A stretch of DNA of 64,000 nucleotides from Enterococcus dispar ATCC 51266 (GTDB lineage: Bacteria; Bacillota; Bacilli; Lactobacillales; Enterococcaceae). The stretch spans positions 551,707-615,706 of the forward strand of contig NZ_KE136354.1 of the NCBI RefSeq assembly GCF_000406945.1, read 5' to 3'. Every line of letters starts with the position of its first letter. Position 1 is the stretch's first letter. The notes beneath the pieces are model-generated. The model had not been told where the DNA came from and did no database searches. It saw nothing but the letters and a program-made list of their open reading frames with translations. This document shows positions 1 to 12,017 of the stretch, one piece after another. The translations under genes were made by a program, and so were the position numbers.

Positions 1-1
1 A

Positions 2-439
2 GGCGTGGGTAAGCTGGGTTTTGTTTATGACGTGATGAAAGATGAATTTTTATGGGGCGGTCGTAATATTGGTGTTTATTGTAATGATAAAAAAATTAAT
101 CCGCCAAAAGATATTGCCTTATCAGAAGGATTAGTCGGATTAAATCATGTGATGTATCAAAAAGATAGCTGGCATGTGCAAAAAATGGGAGAAGTTGCCT
201 TAGGTGTGCGGATGACAGGCTGTGCGGGTTATGAATTAATTAGTTTAGCGATGGGAAGAAGAGCTGCCTATATTTCACGACTTGCCCCATGGGACTATGC
301 TGCAGGCGGCGTTCTAATTGAAGAGCTGGGTTTACGGATGTCAAACATTAACGGGGAACCTTTAAAATTGGCTGGACGTGAATTGTTTGTAGCCGCAACT
401 CCTAAAGCTTATGAAAATATTATGGAAATAAAAAATTAG
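2..439 (+). CDS. Inositol monophosphatase family protein, 5' end cut by window
   Basis: This is the C-terminal part of a SuhB/inositol-1-phosphatase type enzyme, a Mg2+-dependent phosphatase of inositol phosphates or related sugar phosphates. The frame is open from the first bases, and the GTG near position 5 lies inside the coding frame, so the true start is upstream. About 145 residues are present of a family that usually has about 250 to 265. The diagnostic second family motif, WDYAAGGVLIEELG, is intact and carries the metal-binding Asp (WDxAAG). The upstream motifs (DPxDGT region) lie outside the window. It precedes typA in the same direction but is separated from it by a gap with its own promoter. 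The substrate cannot be told from sequence. Confidence 0.88.
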   Translation, partial: GVGKLGFVYDVMKDEFLWGGRNIGVYCNDKKINPPKDIALSEGLVGLNHVMYQKDSWHVQKMGEVALGVRMTGCAGYELISLAMGRRAAYISRLAPWDYAAGGVLIEELGLRMSNINGEPLKLAGRELFVAATPKAYENIMEIKN

Positions 440-535
440 TAATCCCTTAGTAGTGGGATTTAAGGGAGATTGGTAAAAGTTATGACAAGGAATGTATCTT
501 TTTGAAAGTTTTCACTATATTTCAGAAAGATAATC

Positions 536-544
536 TGTTATAAT
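536..544 (+). promoter_or_regulatory. Promoter of typA (extended -10)
   Basis: A TGTTATAAT extended -10 element lies about 40 bases before the typA start. No good -35 box is seen at the usual distance, which an extended -10 can tolerate. Confidence 0.55.
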
Positions 545-585
545 GAGCCGTCAGATTATACACAAGATTAAAGGAGCCAGATAAA

Positions 586-2412
586 TTGAAATTAAGAAAT
601 GATATTCGCAATGTGGCAATTATCGCCCACGTTGACCATGGTAAAACGACACTCGTAGATGAATTATTGAAACAATCAGATACATTAGACAGCCACACTC
701 GCTTAGAAGAGCGGGCCATGGACTCCAATGCATTGGAAAAAGAACGTGGTATCACGATTTTGGCAAAAAATACAGCTGTCGAATATCAAGGTACTAAAAT
801 CAACATCATGGACACACCAGGACACGCGGACTTCGGTGGTGAAGTAGAGCGAATCATGAAAATGGTTGACGGTGTAGTTTTAGTTGTTGATGCCTATGAA
901 GGAACAATGCCACAAACCCGCTTTGTATTAAAAAAAGCGTTAGAACAACATTTAACACCAATCGTAGTAGTAAATAAAATTGACAAAGATTCAGCTCGTC
1001 CGGCTGAGGTTGTCGATGAAGTTTTAGAATTATTTATTGAATTAGGTGCCGATGAAGACCAATTAGAATTCCCAGTTATTTACGCTTCTGCAGTCAATGG
1101 AACTTCTAGCTTGTCAGATGATCCAAGCAAACAAGAACATACAATGGCCCCTGTTTTTGATACAATTATTGAACACATTCCAGCTCCAGTTGATAACAGC
1201 GATGAACCATTGCAATTCCAAGTTTCATTACTTGATTACAATGACTACGTTGGTCGTATCGGTATTGGTCGGGTTTTCCGTGGTAAAATTGCGGTAGGGG
1301 ATCAAGTTTCTTTAATCAAATTAGATGGCACGATTAAAAATTTCCGTGTTACGAAATTGTTTGGTTTCTTTGGGTTAAAACGTTTGGAAATCACCGAAGC
1401 AAAAGCCGGAGATTTAATTGCAGTTTCTGGGATGGAAGATATCTTTGTTGGTGAAACAGTCACACCCGTAGAACATCAAGATGCATTACCAATCTTACAC
1501 ATTGACGAACCAACTTTACAAATGACTTTCCTAGTGAACAACTCGCCATTTGCGGGTCGTGAAGGAAAATGGGTTACTGCTCGTAAAATTGAAGAACGTT
1601 TAATGTCACAATTACAAACTGACGTTTCGTTACGGGTTGAATCTATTGCCCCTGATGCTTGGACTGTTTCCGGTCGTGGCGAATTACATTTGTCAATTTT
1701 AATTGAAAATATGCGTCGTGAAGGATATGAATTACAAGTTTCTCGTCCAGAAGTTATTGAACGAATGGTAGATGGTGTGAAATGTGAACCTTTTGAACGG
1801 GTTCAAATCGATACACCCGAGGAATATATGGGCTCGGTTATTGAAGCTTTAGGGCAACGTAAAGCAGAAATGCAAGACATGATTCATGTGGGTAACGGTC
1901 AGATCCGTCTTGTCTTTTTGGCACCAGCTCGTGGTCTAATTGGTTTTACTACTGAGTTTTTATCGATGACACGTGGTTATGGGATTATGAACCATACTTT
2001 TGATCAATACTTGCCAATGATTCAAGGCGTGATTGGTGGTCGTCACCATGGTGCACTAGTTTCAATGGAAAATGGTAAAGCGACAACTTATTCCATTATG
2101 TCTGTTGAAGAACGTGGTACTGTCTTTGTTGAACCTGGTACAGAAGTTTATGAAGGAATGATCGTCGGCGAAAGCTCTCGTGATAAAGATCTAGCAGTAA
2201 ACATCGTAAAAGCAAAACAAATGACAAATGTGCGTTCTGCTAACAAAGACCAAACTTCAGTTATCAAACGTCCGCGTATTTTAACGTTAGAAGAATCACT
2301 AGAATTCTTAAATGACGATGAATACTGTGAAGTAACACCTGAAAGCATCCGTTTACGTAAACAAATTTTAAATAAGAGTGAGCGGGAAAAAGCTGCTAAA
2401 AAGAAAAAATAA
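586..2412 (+). CDS. typA: Ribosome-associated GTPase TypA/BipA
   Basis: TypA (BipA) is a translational GTPase that binds the 70S ribosome and helps assembly or stress translation. The 608 residues match the family length. G-domain motifs are intact: AHVDHGKT at residues 14-21, DTPGH at 76-80 and NKID at 130-133, followed by EF-G-like domains II, III and V and a basic C-terminal tail. The start is a TTG placed 9 bases after AAGGAG (571-576); the next residues ([20 protein letters not shown]) match family N-termini, so the TTG is taken as real. It appears monocistronic, with its own extended -10 promoter and a strong terminator. Confidence 0.97.
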   Translation: MKLRNDIRNVAIIAHVDHGKTTLVDELLKQSDTLDSHTRLEERAMDSNALEKERGITILAKNTAVEYQGTKINIMDTPGHADFGGEVERIMKMVDGVVLVVDAYEGTMPQTRFVLKKALEQHLTPIVVVNKIDKDSARPAEVVDEVLELFIELGADEDQLEFPVIYASAVNGTSSLSDDPSKQEHTMAPVFDTIIEHIPAPVDNSDEPLQFQVSLLDYNDYVGRIGIGRVFRGKIAVGDQVSLIKLDGTIKNFRVTKLFGFFGLKRLEITEAKAGDLIAVSGMEDIFVGETVTPVEHQDALPILHIDEPTLQMTFLVNNSPFAGREGKWVTARKIEERLMSQLQTDVSLRVESIAPDAWTVSGRGELHLSILIENMRREGYELQVSRPEVIERMVDGVKCEPFERVQIDTPEEYMGSVIEALGQRKAEMQDMIHVGNGQIRLVFLAPARGLIGFTTEFLSMTRGYGIMNHTFDQYLPMIQGVIGGRHHGALVSMENGKATTYSIMSVEERGTVFVEPGTEVYEGMIVGESSRDKDLAVNIVKAKQMTNVRSANKDQTSVIKRPRILTLEESLEFLNDDEYCEVTPESIRLRKQILNKSEREKAAKKKK

Positions 2413-2419
2413 TTACTTA

Positions 2420-2453
2420 AACCAATCTTCAGTATGAAGATTGGTTTTTTTTT
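2420..2453 (+). terminator. Rho-independent terminator after typA
   Basis: An 11-bp stem (ACCAATCTTC with its complement) closes a five-base loop and is followed by an unbroken run of nine T. Confidence 0.93.
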
Positions 2454-2721
2454 GTGGAAAAGTTTTTCTGCTAAAAAGTTGTTTTAATGGTGTTTTTGCG
2501 TATATTAATCTAACCTTATGATTTATGCAGCGAGAATTTGTTTCACATTTATATATGTTTCACATGACTAAAGATAAGAAACAACTTTTCTGTTTTTTTG
2601 ATAAATGTTCGGATTTTTGCTGTGATTCATGAAAGTTTTAAGAAGCTTTCCAGTATTTTGTCCCACTCAATTGGGGATTATGCTATAATAATGAAACTAA
2701 GAAAGAAAGGTTGGATTAGAG
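2454..2721. other. AT-rich spacer between typA and ylaN
   Basis: With the typA terminator this makes a 309-base stretch without a gene. Only the putative ylaN promoter at its right end was found. No open frame of note and no structured RNA signature was recognised. Confidence 0.5.
2659..2689 (+). promoter_or_regulatory. Probable promoter of ylaN-ftsW
   Basis: TTGTCC (2659-2664) is followed after 19 bases by TATAAT (2684-2689), the latter preceded by TGC, giving an extended -10. The ylaN start is 33 bases downstream. Confidence 0.55.
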
Positions 2722-3012
2722 ATGGATTCAATTTCTCATGAATTTGCTTTGGAATTATTGATGCAAGATGCCGACCGCATTAAAAAATTAATTCGCAATC
2801 AAAAAAATAGTTTATGTATTTCTCAATGTAAAGCCTTTGAAGAAGTTGTAGATACCCAAATGTATGGCTTGTCTCGTCAAGTGACCTTTGCGGTGCGTTT
2901 AGGCATCCTTAAAAACGACGAAGGTCATCAGTTGTTGAGTGATTTAGAAAGAGAATTGAATCGCTTATACACTGAGGTTTATGAAGATCAAAAGACGAAC
3001 AAGGAGGCGTAA
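2722..3012 (+). CDS. ylaN: YlaN family protein (UPF0358)
   Basis: A 96-residue, helical, soluble protein of the YlaN/UPF0358 family, which occurs next to ftsW in many Firmicutes. Recent work in Bacillus and Staphylococcus links YlaN to iron homeostasis through the Fur regulator; that role is family knowledge and cannot be seen here. The start ATG follows AGAAAGGTTGGATTAGAG. Its stop lies three bases before the ftsW TTG start, and the ftsW ribosome binding site (AAGGAGG, 3001-3007) is inside its last codons, so the two genes are translationally close. Confidence 0.9.
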   Translation: MDSISHEFALELLMQDADRIKKLIRNQKNSLCISQCKAFEEVVDTQMYGLSRQVTFAVRLGILKNDEGHQLLSDLERELNRLYTEVYEDQKTNKEA

Positions 3013-3015
3013 GCC

Positions 3016-4236
3016 TTGCCACAAAAGATAAAAAAGAGACACCTTTTGGATTATAGTATCTTAATTCCTTACTTGATTTTATGTGTTCTAGGTCTGGTAA
3101 TGGTATTTAGTTCAACTTCTTATCTATTAGTTGAACAAGGACAAAATTTTATGAGTTCAGTCATCAATCAAGCTGTTTTCTGGCTGATTAGTTTGGTGGC
3201 TATCAGTTTTATTTACAAGATGAAAACTGACGTCATTCGTAATAAGGCTTTTGCTTCGATGGCGATGATTATTGTCATTGCTTTATTATTAGTTGTTTTG
3301 GTAATTGGTAAAGAGGTTAATGGTGCCAAAGGTTGGTTATCTTTTGGTCCCGTTAATATTCAACCAGCAGAATTTTTCAAAATTACCACGATTTGGTTTT
3401 TAGCTTTAAAATTATCAACCCGCCAAAAAACGATTCAAGGGCACACATTTTTTAATACAGTTTTCCGTCCATTAGTCTATGTGATTGTAGGATTATGTTT
3501 AATTGCTTTATTACCAGACTTTGGGAATGCCGCAGTAATTACTTTAATTGCTTTTTCTGTAATTATGGCAAGTGGCATCAATTATTTATATACCCTTGTT
3601 CTAGGCATTGTTGGGGTAATAGGATCTTTTGGTCTAATTCAGTTGATTAATTTGACCAAAGGAAAATTAATCCCAGCCCATGTTTATAGTCGTTTTGCGA
3701 TTTATCAAAATCCTTTTAAAGATGAATTTAATCTGGGACACCAGATGGTTAATGGGTATTACGCTATCTACAACGGTGGACTTTTTGGCCGTGGTTTAGG
3801 AAATAGTATTCAAAAAAAAGGCTTTTTAAAATTTGCGCATACCGATTATATTTTTGCAATTGTAATTGAAGAATTAGGCTTGATTGTAGCGTTGTTGGTT
3901 TTAGCGTTGTTGTTTTACATGATTGCGCGAATTTTTCTGGTGGGAATTCGTTCTACCGATCCGTTTAATTCCATGATGTGTATTGGAATTGGATCATTAT
4001 TTTTGATTCAGGTTTTTGTTAACTTAGGAGGAATCACCGGTATTATTCCTTTGACTGGGATTACATTTCCTTTCTTAAGCCAAGGGGGATCTTCTCTTTT
4101 AATGCTTTCCATTTGTGTCGGATTTGCCTTAAACATCAGTGCTGATGAAAAGAAAAAACAATATGGGATTTCCACTACTAATAGACGCGTTCAAAAAAGA
4201 GCGATTGTATCGGCAAATGCACCAGCCAAAAAATGA
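3016..4236 (+). CDS. ftsW: Cell-division peptidoglycan glycosyltransferase FtsW
   Basis: FtsW is the SEDS-family polymerase that makes septal peptidoglycan from lipid II with its partner class B penicillin-binding protein. The 406 residues contain about ten hydrophobic membrane segments and the SEDS signatures PDFGNAAVI in the middle and TGITFPFLSQGGSS near the C-terminus. Presence of ylaN before it and pyc after it, as in Bacillus and Listeria, supports FtsW (or its paralogue) rather than RodA. The start is TTG, 8 bases after AAGGAGG. The C-terminal tail is basic and cytoplasmic. Confidence 0.92.
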   Translation: MPQKIKKRHLLDYSILIPYLILCVLGLVMVFSSTSYLLVEQGQNFMSSVINQAVFWLISLVAISFIYKMKTDVIRNKAFASMAMIIVIALLLVVLVIGKEVNGAKGWLSFGPVNIQPAEFFKITTIWFLALKLSTRQKTIQGHTFFNTVFRPLVYVIVGLCLIALLPDFGNAAVITLIAFSVIMASGINYLYTLVLGIVGVIGSFGLIQLINLTKGKLIPAHVYSRFAIYQNPFKDEFNLGHQMVNGYYAIYNGGLFGRGLGNSIQKKGFLKFAHTDYIFAIVIEELGLIVALLVLALLFYMIARIFLVGIRSTDPFNSMMCIGIGSLFLIQVFVNLGGITGIIPLTGITFPFLSQGGSSLLMLSICVGFALNISADEKKKQYGISTTNRRVQKRAIVSANAPAKK

Positions 4237-4285
4237 GTTAAGCTATTTTTAGCTAACAATAGATTAAATCTCAAGGAGTGGTTTG

Positions 4286-7200
4286 ATGAAAAAAATTCTC
4301 GTTGCTAACCGTGGTGAAATTGCCATTCGTGTTTTCCGTGCCTGCTCAGAATTACAAATAGGGACGGTGGGTATTTATGCTGCCGAAGATGAATACTCAG
4401 TTCATCGATTTAAAGCCGATGAAGCTTATTTAGTTGGCAAAGGGAAAAAACCAATCGATGCGTATTTAGATATTGAAGATATTATCCGCATTGCAAAAGA
4501 GTCTGGCGCAGAAGGAATTCACCCTGGTTATGGTTTTCTTTCTGAAAATTTGGCATTTGCCAAACGTTGTGCTGAAGCAGGATTGGTATTCATTGGGCCT
4601 ACTATTCACCATCTCGATATTTTTGGGGACAAAATTAAAGCCAAAGAAGCCGCAATCGCAGCTGGTATTCAATCGATTCCTGGTACAGATGGGCCAGTGG
4701 CATCCATTGATGAAGTGTTAGCATTTGCTAATACTCATAGTTATCCGATTATGATTAAAGCGGCACTTGGTGGTGGCGGTCGTGGTATGCGGGTAGCACA
4801 TGATGAAAAAGAAGCAAGAGATGGCTATGAACGCGCAAAAAGTGAAGCAAAAGCTGCTTTTGGCAGTGACGAAGTTTATGTTGAAAAATATATTGGCAAT
4901 CCCAAACACATTGAAGTTCAAATTTTAGGGGACAGTCATGGTAATATTGTTCATCTATTTGAACGAGATTGTTCAGTACAACGGCGTCATCAAAAAGTAG
5001 TTGAGGTCGCTCCTTGCGTTTCAATAAATCCTGAACAAAGAGAAAAAATTTGTCAAGCTGCCGTACAACTTATGAAACATGTAGGCTATATCAATGCTGG
5101 TACAGTGGAATTCTTAGTTGAAGAAGATAAATTCTACTTTATCGAAGTCAACCCTCGCGTCCAAGTAGAACATACAATTACTGAAATGATTACGGATATC
5201 GATATTGTTACTTCTCAGATTTTAATTGCAGAAGGCAAAAACCTCCATACTGATATTGGGATTCCACAACAAGCGGATATTAAATATAAAGGAGCGGCAA
5301 TCCAGTGTCGTATTACTACAGAAGATCCGGTTAACAATTTTATGCCGGATACTGGTAAAATTGATACTTATCGTTCTCCAGGCGGCTTTGGTGTGCGTTT
5401 GGATGTAGGAAATGCTTATGCTGGTGCCGTTGTGACGCCTTACTTTGATTCTTTGTTAGTAAAAGTTTGTACCCATGGTAGTACTTTCGAGCAAGCAATT
5501 CAAAAAATGCAACGGTGCTTACGCGAATTTCGGATTCGTGGTGTTAAGACCAACATTCCTTTTATGACAAACGTGATTAACCATCCGGAATTTCAAAGTG
5601 GCGCTGCGAAAACTACTTTTATTGATAATACTTCTACGTTATTTGTCTTCCCGTCAACGCGGGATCGTGGCAATAAAACAATGAAATATATCAGTGAAAT
5701 CACCATCAATGGTTTTCCAGGTATCGAAAAAAATAAAAAGAAATATTATGGTGAAGCGAGACTTCCTCATAAGTTGATTAAACCAGAGCAAGAGCTTATA
5801 ACAGCCAAAAATATTTTAGACAGTCAAGGCGCAGATGCTGTAGTGGCTTGGGTCAAAGAACAGAAGAAATTACTTTTGACGGATACTACTTTCCGAGATG
5901 CCCACCAAAGCTTATTGGCTACACGGGTAAGAACCCATGATTTTGAAAAAATTGCGGCGAAAACCGAAATTGCTTTGCCTCAATTATTTTCAGCAGAAAT
6001 GTGGGGAGGCGCTACTTTTGATGTCGCCTATCGTTTCTTGAATGAAGATCCTTGGGTTCGTTTAAGAACTTTGCGTAAATTAATGCCGAATACATTATTC
6101 CAAATGTTGTTCCGCGGTTCTAATGCAGTCGGCTATTCAAATTATCCCGATAATGTAATTGCTGAATTCATCAAAGAGTCAGCAGCACAAGGGATTGATG
6201 TCTTTCGTATTTTTGACAGTTTAAACTGGTTGCCTCAAATGGAAAAAAGTATTCAAGCAGTGCGAGATACAGGTAAAATTGCTGAAGCAGCTATTTGTTA
6301 TACCGGCGATTTGAATGACCCAAGCCGTGCAAAATACAATGTAGACTATTACAAAAATATGGCGAAAGAATTGGAACAAGCCGGTGCGCATATTATTGCC
6401 ATTAAAGATATGGCGGGCTTACTGAAACCACGAGCTGCTTATCGCTTAGTGAGTGAATTAAAGGATACTGTTGCATTACCAATTCATCTCCACACGCATG
6501 ATACCAGCGGAAATGGGATTATCACATATTCTGCTGCGACCCAAGCTGGTGTGGATATTGTCGACGTTGCTACAAGTGCCATGAGTTCTTCTACTAGTCA
6601 GCCAAGTATGAACAGTTTATACTTTGCTTTAGATCAAGATGAAAGACAACCGCAGATTAATATCGCTAATGCGCAGCAATTAAATCATTATTGGGAAGAT
6701 GTGCGCATGTTTTATAAGCCCTTTGAAAATGGGTTAAATGCGCCGCAAACGGAAGTCTACAAACATGAAATGCCAGGAGGACAATATTCTAATTTACAAC
6801 AACAGGCCAAAGCAGTTGGTTTAGAAGAACGTTGGGATGAAATTAAAGAGATGTATCAAACGGTCAATTTGATGTTTGGTGATATTGTCAAAGTAACCCC
6901 ATCTTCAAAAGTTGTCGGAGATATGGCGTTGTTCATGGTTCAAAATAATTTGACCGAAGATGATGTATATAGTCGAGGTGATGATTACAATTTCCCTGAA
7001 TCTGTAATCACGTTCTTTCAAGGGGAACTTGGCCAACCTGTGGGCGGTTTTCCAGTAGACTTGCAAAAAATTATTTTGAAAGGTCGTCCGGCTTTTACAG
7101 TACGTCCAGGATCATTAGCTGAACCTGTTAATTTTGAAAAAGTCAAAATAGAATTAGCAGAAAAAATTGGTTATGAACCCAAACACGAAGAAGTTTTAAG

Positions 7201-7717
7201 CTATTTGATGTATCCCCAAGTTTTCTTGGATTACCAGACAGCCTATGAGAAATTTGCCGATATTACGGTTTTAGATACGCCAACTTTCTTCCAAGGAATG
7301 CGATTAGGGGAAACAATTAATGTTGAAATTGAAAAAGGTAAGATTTTAATTATTCGTCTCGATGAAATTGGTGAGCCAGACATTGAAGGCAATCGTGTTT
7401 TATTCTTTAACTTGAACGGCCAACGTCGTGAAGTTGTGGTAAAAGATACGTCTATTATCAGTTCAGTTCAAACAAAACAAAAAGCTGAGCCGACTAACAA
7501 AGAACAAATTGGTGCAACAATGCCGGGCTCTGTGTTAGAAGTCTTAGTGAAAAAAGGAGATTCGGTCAAGCAAGGAGATACGCTATTAATTACCGAAGCT
7601 ATGAAAATGGAGACGGCCATTGAAGCTCGCTTTGATGGTATAGTCAAACATATTTATGTGTCCAGTGGCGAACCAATCGCTCAAGACGATCTATTAATTG
7701 AAATTACTGAAAGTTAG
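4286..7717 (+). CDS. pyc: Pyruvate carboxylase
   Basis: A biotin-dependent enzyme that carboxylates pyruvate to oxaloacetate, refilling the truncated TCA branch for aspartate synthesis. The 1143 residues match the single-chain family. Order of domains: biotin carboxylase with ATP-grasp glycine loop (KAALGGGGRGMRVA, about residues 157-170) and the EVNPRVQVEHT motif; carboxyltransferase starting near LLTDTTFRDAHQSLLATRVRT; tetramerisation/allosteric region; and C-terminal biotinyl domain with EAMKM, the biotinylated Lys being at about residue 1107. The ATG at 4286 is preferred over an adjacent TTG because AAGGAG (4273-4278) is then 7 bases away. It lies 49 bases after ftsW and may be cotranscribed. 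Confidence 0.97.
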   Translation: MKKILVANRGEIAIRVFRACSELQIGTVGIYAAEDEYSVHRFKADEAYLVGKGKKPIDAYLDIEDIIRIAKESGAEGIHPGYGFLSENLAFAKRCAEAGLVFIGPTIHHLDIFGDKIKAKEAAIAAGIQSIPGTDGPVASIDEVLAFANTHSYPIMIKAALGGGGRGMRVAHDEKEARDGYERAKSEAKAAFGSDEVYVEKYIGNPKHIEVQILGDSHGNIVHLFERDCSVQRRHQKVVEVAPCVSINPEQREKICQAAVQLMKHVGYINAGTVEFLVEEDKFYFIEVNPRVQVEHTITEMITDIDIVTSQILIAEGKNLHTDIGIPQQADIKYKGAAIQCRITTEDPVNNFMPDTGKIDTYRSPGGFGVRLDVGNAYAGAVVTPYFDSLLVKVCTHGSTFEQAIQKMQRCLREFRIRGVKTNIPFMTNVINHPEFQSGAAKTTFIDNTSTLFVFPSTRDRGNKTMKYISEITINGFPGIEKNKKKYYGEARLPHKLIKPEQELITAKNILDSQGADAVVAWVKEQKKLLLTDTTFRDAHQSLLATRVRTHDFEKIAAKTEIALPQLFSAEMWGGATFDVAYRFLNEDPWVRLRTLRKLMPNTLFQMLFRGSNAVGYSNYPDNVIAEFIKESAAQGIDVFRIFDSLNWLPQMEKSIQAVRDTGKIAEAAICYTGDLNDPSRAKYNVDYYKNMAKELEQAGAHIIAIKDMAGLLKPRAAYRLVSELKDTVALPIHLHTHDTSGNGIITYSAATQAGVDIVDVATSAMSSSTSQPSMNSLYFALDQDERQPQINIANAQQLNHYWEDVRMFYKPFENGLNAPQTEVYKHEMPGGQYSNLQQQAKAVGLEERWDEIKEMYQTVNLMFGDIVKVTPSSKVVGDMALFMVQNNLTEDDVYSRGDDYNFPESVITFFQGELGQPVGGFPVDLQKIILKGRPAFTVRPGSLAEPVNFEKVKIELAEKIGYEPKHEEVLSYLMYPQVFLDYQTAYEKFADITVLDTPTFFQGMRLGETINVEIEKGKILIIRLDEIGEPDIEGNRVLFFNLNGQRREVVVKDTSIISSVQTKQKAEPTNKEQIGATMPGSVLEVLVKKGDSVKQGDTLLITEAMKMETAIEARFDGIVKHIYVSSGEPIAQDDLLIEITES

Positions 7718-7732
7718 AAAGTAGGTCTTGCT

Positions 7733-8842
7733 GTGAAACGTAGACTCATTTTTTGGTTATTGTTATTCGTAGCAATAGCTGTGGTCTATTTGCAACCGGT
7801 CTTCTTTCCGCGGCAGGCACCTGCCTATGATACTCAGACAAACAAAGATGTTAGTCAGACAAGCTTGAAATATAAACCGATTAAAGTTTCCGGCTATGCC
7901 GAATTCATTGGGAAAAGTTCAAGTGAATTAACGAATATTTTGGGCAAGCCACTGGTTAGTTATGACAGTGGCTTTGGCTATCGTGTGAATACGTACCAGT
8001 CTGAGGATAAGACCAATTATATTGCCGCTAATATCCGTAATGGGAAAGTTGCCGCAGTAAAAGTTGCCGGTAATGATGATCAACATACGGCACCTTTTAA
8101 GTCTAAAATGACTATGAATGACTTAACCAATGTGACGATGTTGTATCCGAATTTTTCACTGGATTACAATGGGGAGAAGATTCAGTTTGAATTGATGGAA
8201 GAGGATATGAATTATCGCCCATTGGTGGCATTTACTAACGATACTTTTGCGATTCTCTTTTTTAATCAAAAAAAATCCCAGCTAGTGGGGATTACTTATC
8301 TTGATAAACAGATGTTGTTAGAGTTAGCACCTTATACTTCCATTGAAGGTCAGCTGCCCCAAGTGCGTAAAACACAGTTAACCGATTGGGATGAAGTCAA
8401 TCGGTTAAAGGAAACTTCAAGTTTTGATTTGTTAAATGTTTTACGAAAATTAGAAAATCGGGAGGCCTATACAACTAACTTTACTTTACAAGGTAGAGCG
8501 GATGATATTAATGTCGACTTTTTAAAAGAGCCCCAAAAATATCTGAATGAAGAACGATTCAAACAATTTGAACGGATGAAAGATGTTGCCAACCCTCAGC
8601 CGTTTCTAATTGTGAGTGATGAATTTGATCAAATGTTAAAAACAATGAAAATACCCGCTGTTTCTGGGTTTTATTATCGTCCTATGGTTGACACAATGTT
8701 TCAAATTATGTCATTTTATAGTGATCCATATTTGCATACTCGTTTTTTAAGTGAGGGACAACAAAAAGTAGGTGTTGGCATTGATGAGGACAATATGGTA
8801 ATCTTGATAGAGGATACTGAAGAAACTGAGGATAGTGAATAA
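7733..8842 (+). CDS. CAP-associated N-terminal domain protein, secreted or membrane-anchored
   Basis: A 369-residue protein with an N-terminal hydrophobic segment (residues about 5-25) that would anchor it or act as a signal. Residues about 50-190 resemble the CAP-associated N-terminal domain that in Bacillus YlbC precedes a CAP (SCP/PR1) domain, and the position just upstream of ylbF-ylbG-rsmD-coaD is that of ylbC. The C-terminal half does not show recognisable CAP signatures, so either the CAP domain has diverged strongly or it has been replaced. The start is GTG with a weak ribosome binding site. Its stop overlaps or abuts the ylbF start. Function unknown. Confidence 0.7.
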   Translation: MKRRLIFWLLLFVAIAVVYLQPVFFPRQAPAYDTQTNKDVSQTSLKYKPIKVSGYAEFIGKSSSELTNILGKPLVSYDSGFGYRVNTYQSEDKTNYIAANIRNGKVAAVKVAGNDDQHTAPFKSKMTMNDLTNVTMLYPNFSLDYNGEKIQFELMEEDMNYRPLVAFTNDTFAILFFNQKKSQLVGITYLDKQMLLELAPYTSIEGQLPQVRKTQLTDWDEVNRLKETSSFDLLNVLRKLENREAYTTNFTLQGRADDINVDFLKEPQKYLNEERFKQFERMKDVANPQPFLIVSDEFDQMLKTMKIPAVSGFYYRPMVDTMFQIMSFYSDPYLHTRFLSEGQQKVGVGIDEDNMVILIEDTEETEDSE

Positions 8843-8843
8843 C

Positions 8844-9272
8844 GTGATTTACGATGAAGAGACGTTGTATTTAGCTCAACTATGTGAGAATTTAAGCCGT
8901 AAAATTTGTGGTAGTCTTATCTTTCAACAATATGAAAACACTCGGACTAAGATGAGTCAGGATGATACAGCCATTGCGATGAAGGCTAATTTTCAAAAAG
9001 AAAAAGAAATTTATGAAGACTTAAGCCGTTTTGGAGAATACGTTCCGGGAATTAAAGAACAGCGAAAAGCTCTGTATCAAAAAAAACGGCAGCTGGATTT
9101 GTGTAAAACAGTGGCAGATTTTCGACAAGCAGAAACCCAATTGCAAGAACTGCTTGACGGTGTCTGTCAGCAAGTTGCTCAAAGCTTTTCTGAAGATGTG
9201 AAAGTGAATTACGGGAATCCGTTTTTTGCAACAACTAAGTCTGATTGTGGAGGAAATTGTCATGCAAGTTGA
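8844..9272 (+). CDS. ylbF: YlbF/RicF family RNA-decay accessory protein
   Basis: A YlbF/YmcA family helical protein of about 142 residues. In Bacillus, RicF (YlbF) with RicA and RicT forms the Y-complex that directs RNase Y mRNA maturation and carries iron-sulfur clusters. The C-terminus here ends in CGGNCHAS, a Cys-x3-Cys pattern fitting the cluster-binding Cys-rich tail of that family. A GTG at 8844 is chosen because GAGG (8828-8831) lies upstream at 12 bases; an in-frame GTG at 8835 is possible but would sit directly on that site. The 3' end overlaps ylbG by 11 bases. Confidence 0.87.
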   Translation: MIYDEETLYLAQLCENLSRKICGSLIFQQYENTRTKMSQDDTAIAMKANFQKEKEIYEDLSRFGEYVPGIKEQRKALYQKKRQLDLCKTVADFRQAETQLQELLDGVCQQVAQSFSEDVKVNYGNPFFATTKSDCGGNCHAS

Positions 9273-9612
9273 TACAACAATTGAATTTAAACCAAAACAA
9301 AGACGGGGATTGATCGTCTGGGTTTATAGCTTGCGTCAATTAAAAAATTTGAAACGTTATGGTTTGGTGCATTACGTTTCTCGCAAACTTAAATATGTCG
9401 TATTGTATTTAGATGAAGCGGGTTTTGAAGAAGCAATGTCAAAAATTGAACATTTGCATTTTGTACGTAACGTTGAACCTTCATATCGCCCAGATGTTGA
9501 AATGAATTTTGCTGATAAAATTGGGACAAAAGCTGCCTATCAAGTAACTGATGATGACGGGTTTGATGTAGAAGAATTAAATACTACAATTCGTTTAGCG
9601 GAAAATGTCTAA
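9262..9612 (+). CDS. ylbG: YlbG family protein
   Basis: A 116-residue member of the YlbG (DUF2129) family, function unknown, normally next to ylbF. The family core is clear in the middle: RRGLIVWVYSLRQ and HYVSRKLKYVVLYLD, then FVRNVEPSYRP. The ATG at 9262 follows GGAGGAAA (9249-9256) and matches the short family N-terminus; the open frame continues further upstream but has no such signal. Compared with the roughly 90-residue Bacillus protein it has an additional acidic C-terminal tail. A strong terminator follows directly. Confidence 0.9.
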   Translation: MQVDTTIEFKPKQRRGLIVWVYSLRQLKNLKRYGLVHYVSRKLKYVVLYLDEAGFEEAMSKIEHLHFVRNVEPSYRPDVEMNFADKIGTKAAYQVTDDDGFDVEELNTTIRLAENV

Positions 9613-9653
9613 AAAGATTGATATCCTTTTGAAGAGGATATCAATCTTTTTTT
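9613..9653 (+). terminator. Rho-independent terminator after ylbG
   Basis: A 15-bp near-perfect stem (AAAGATTGATATCCT and complement) with a short loop and a run of seven T. Confidence 0.94.
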
Positions 9654-9819
9654 AGAGATGAATGAGCCCATGATACTTCTCATATAGCATACAAAAATAC
9701 AAGCATACATTGAGTCATAAAAAAGTTTTACATGACTGACCCAATTTTTATATAAGAGTAACCAACATGAAACTTTTCCATTTCGTGACATACTTCTAGA
9801 GGTCAATGCGCCTAAGTTA

Positions 9820-9828
9820 TGGTAAAAT
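9820..9828 (+). promoter_or_regulatory. Putative promoter of rsmD-coaD-sepM
   Basis: TGGTAAAAT forms an extended -10 about 30 bases before rsmD; no convincing -35 box. Confidence 0.4.
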
Positions 9829-9859
9829 ATTGTGGATATGATGGATGAGGTGAAATAAA

Positions 9860-11922
<2,063 letters not shown>

Positions 11923-12017
11923 TTTTTTCAATTCTCGGATAACTAAAGAAATTCGGTGAAAAACGTAAATAAAAATTGCCTGCGTTATACTAAATGCCTA
12001 CAAGAGGAGGAACAGTA

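Noticed and set aside
441-460. AATCCC/GGGATT hairpin after the inositol monophosphatase gene as a terminator
   Set aside because: Only six pairs and no T-run follows.
4755-5024. Minus-strand frames within pyc
   Set aside because: Antisense shadows of the biotin carboxylase domain.
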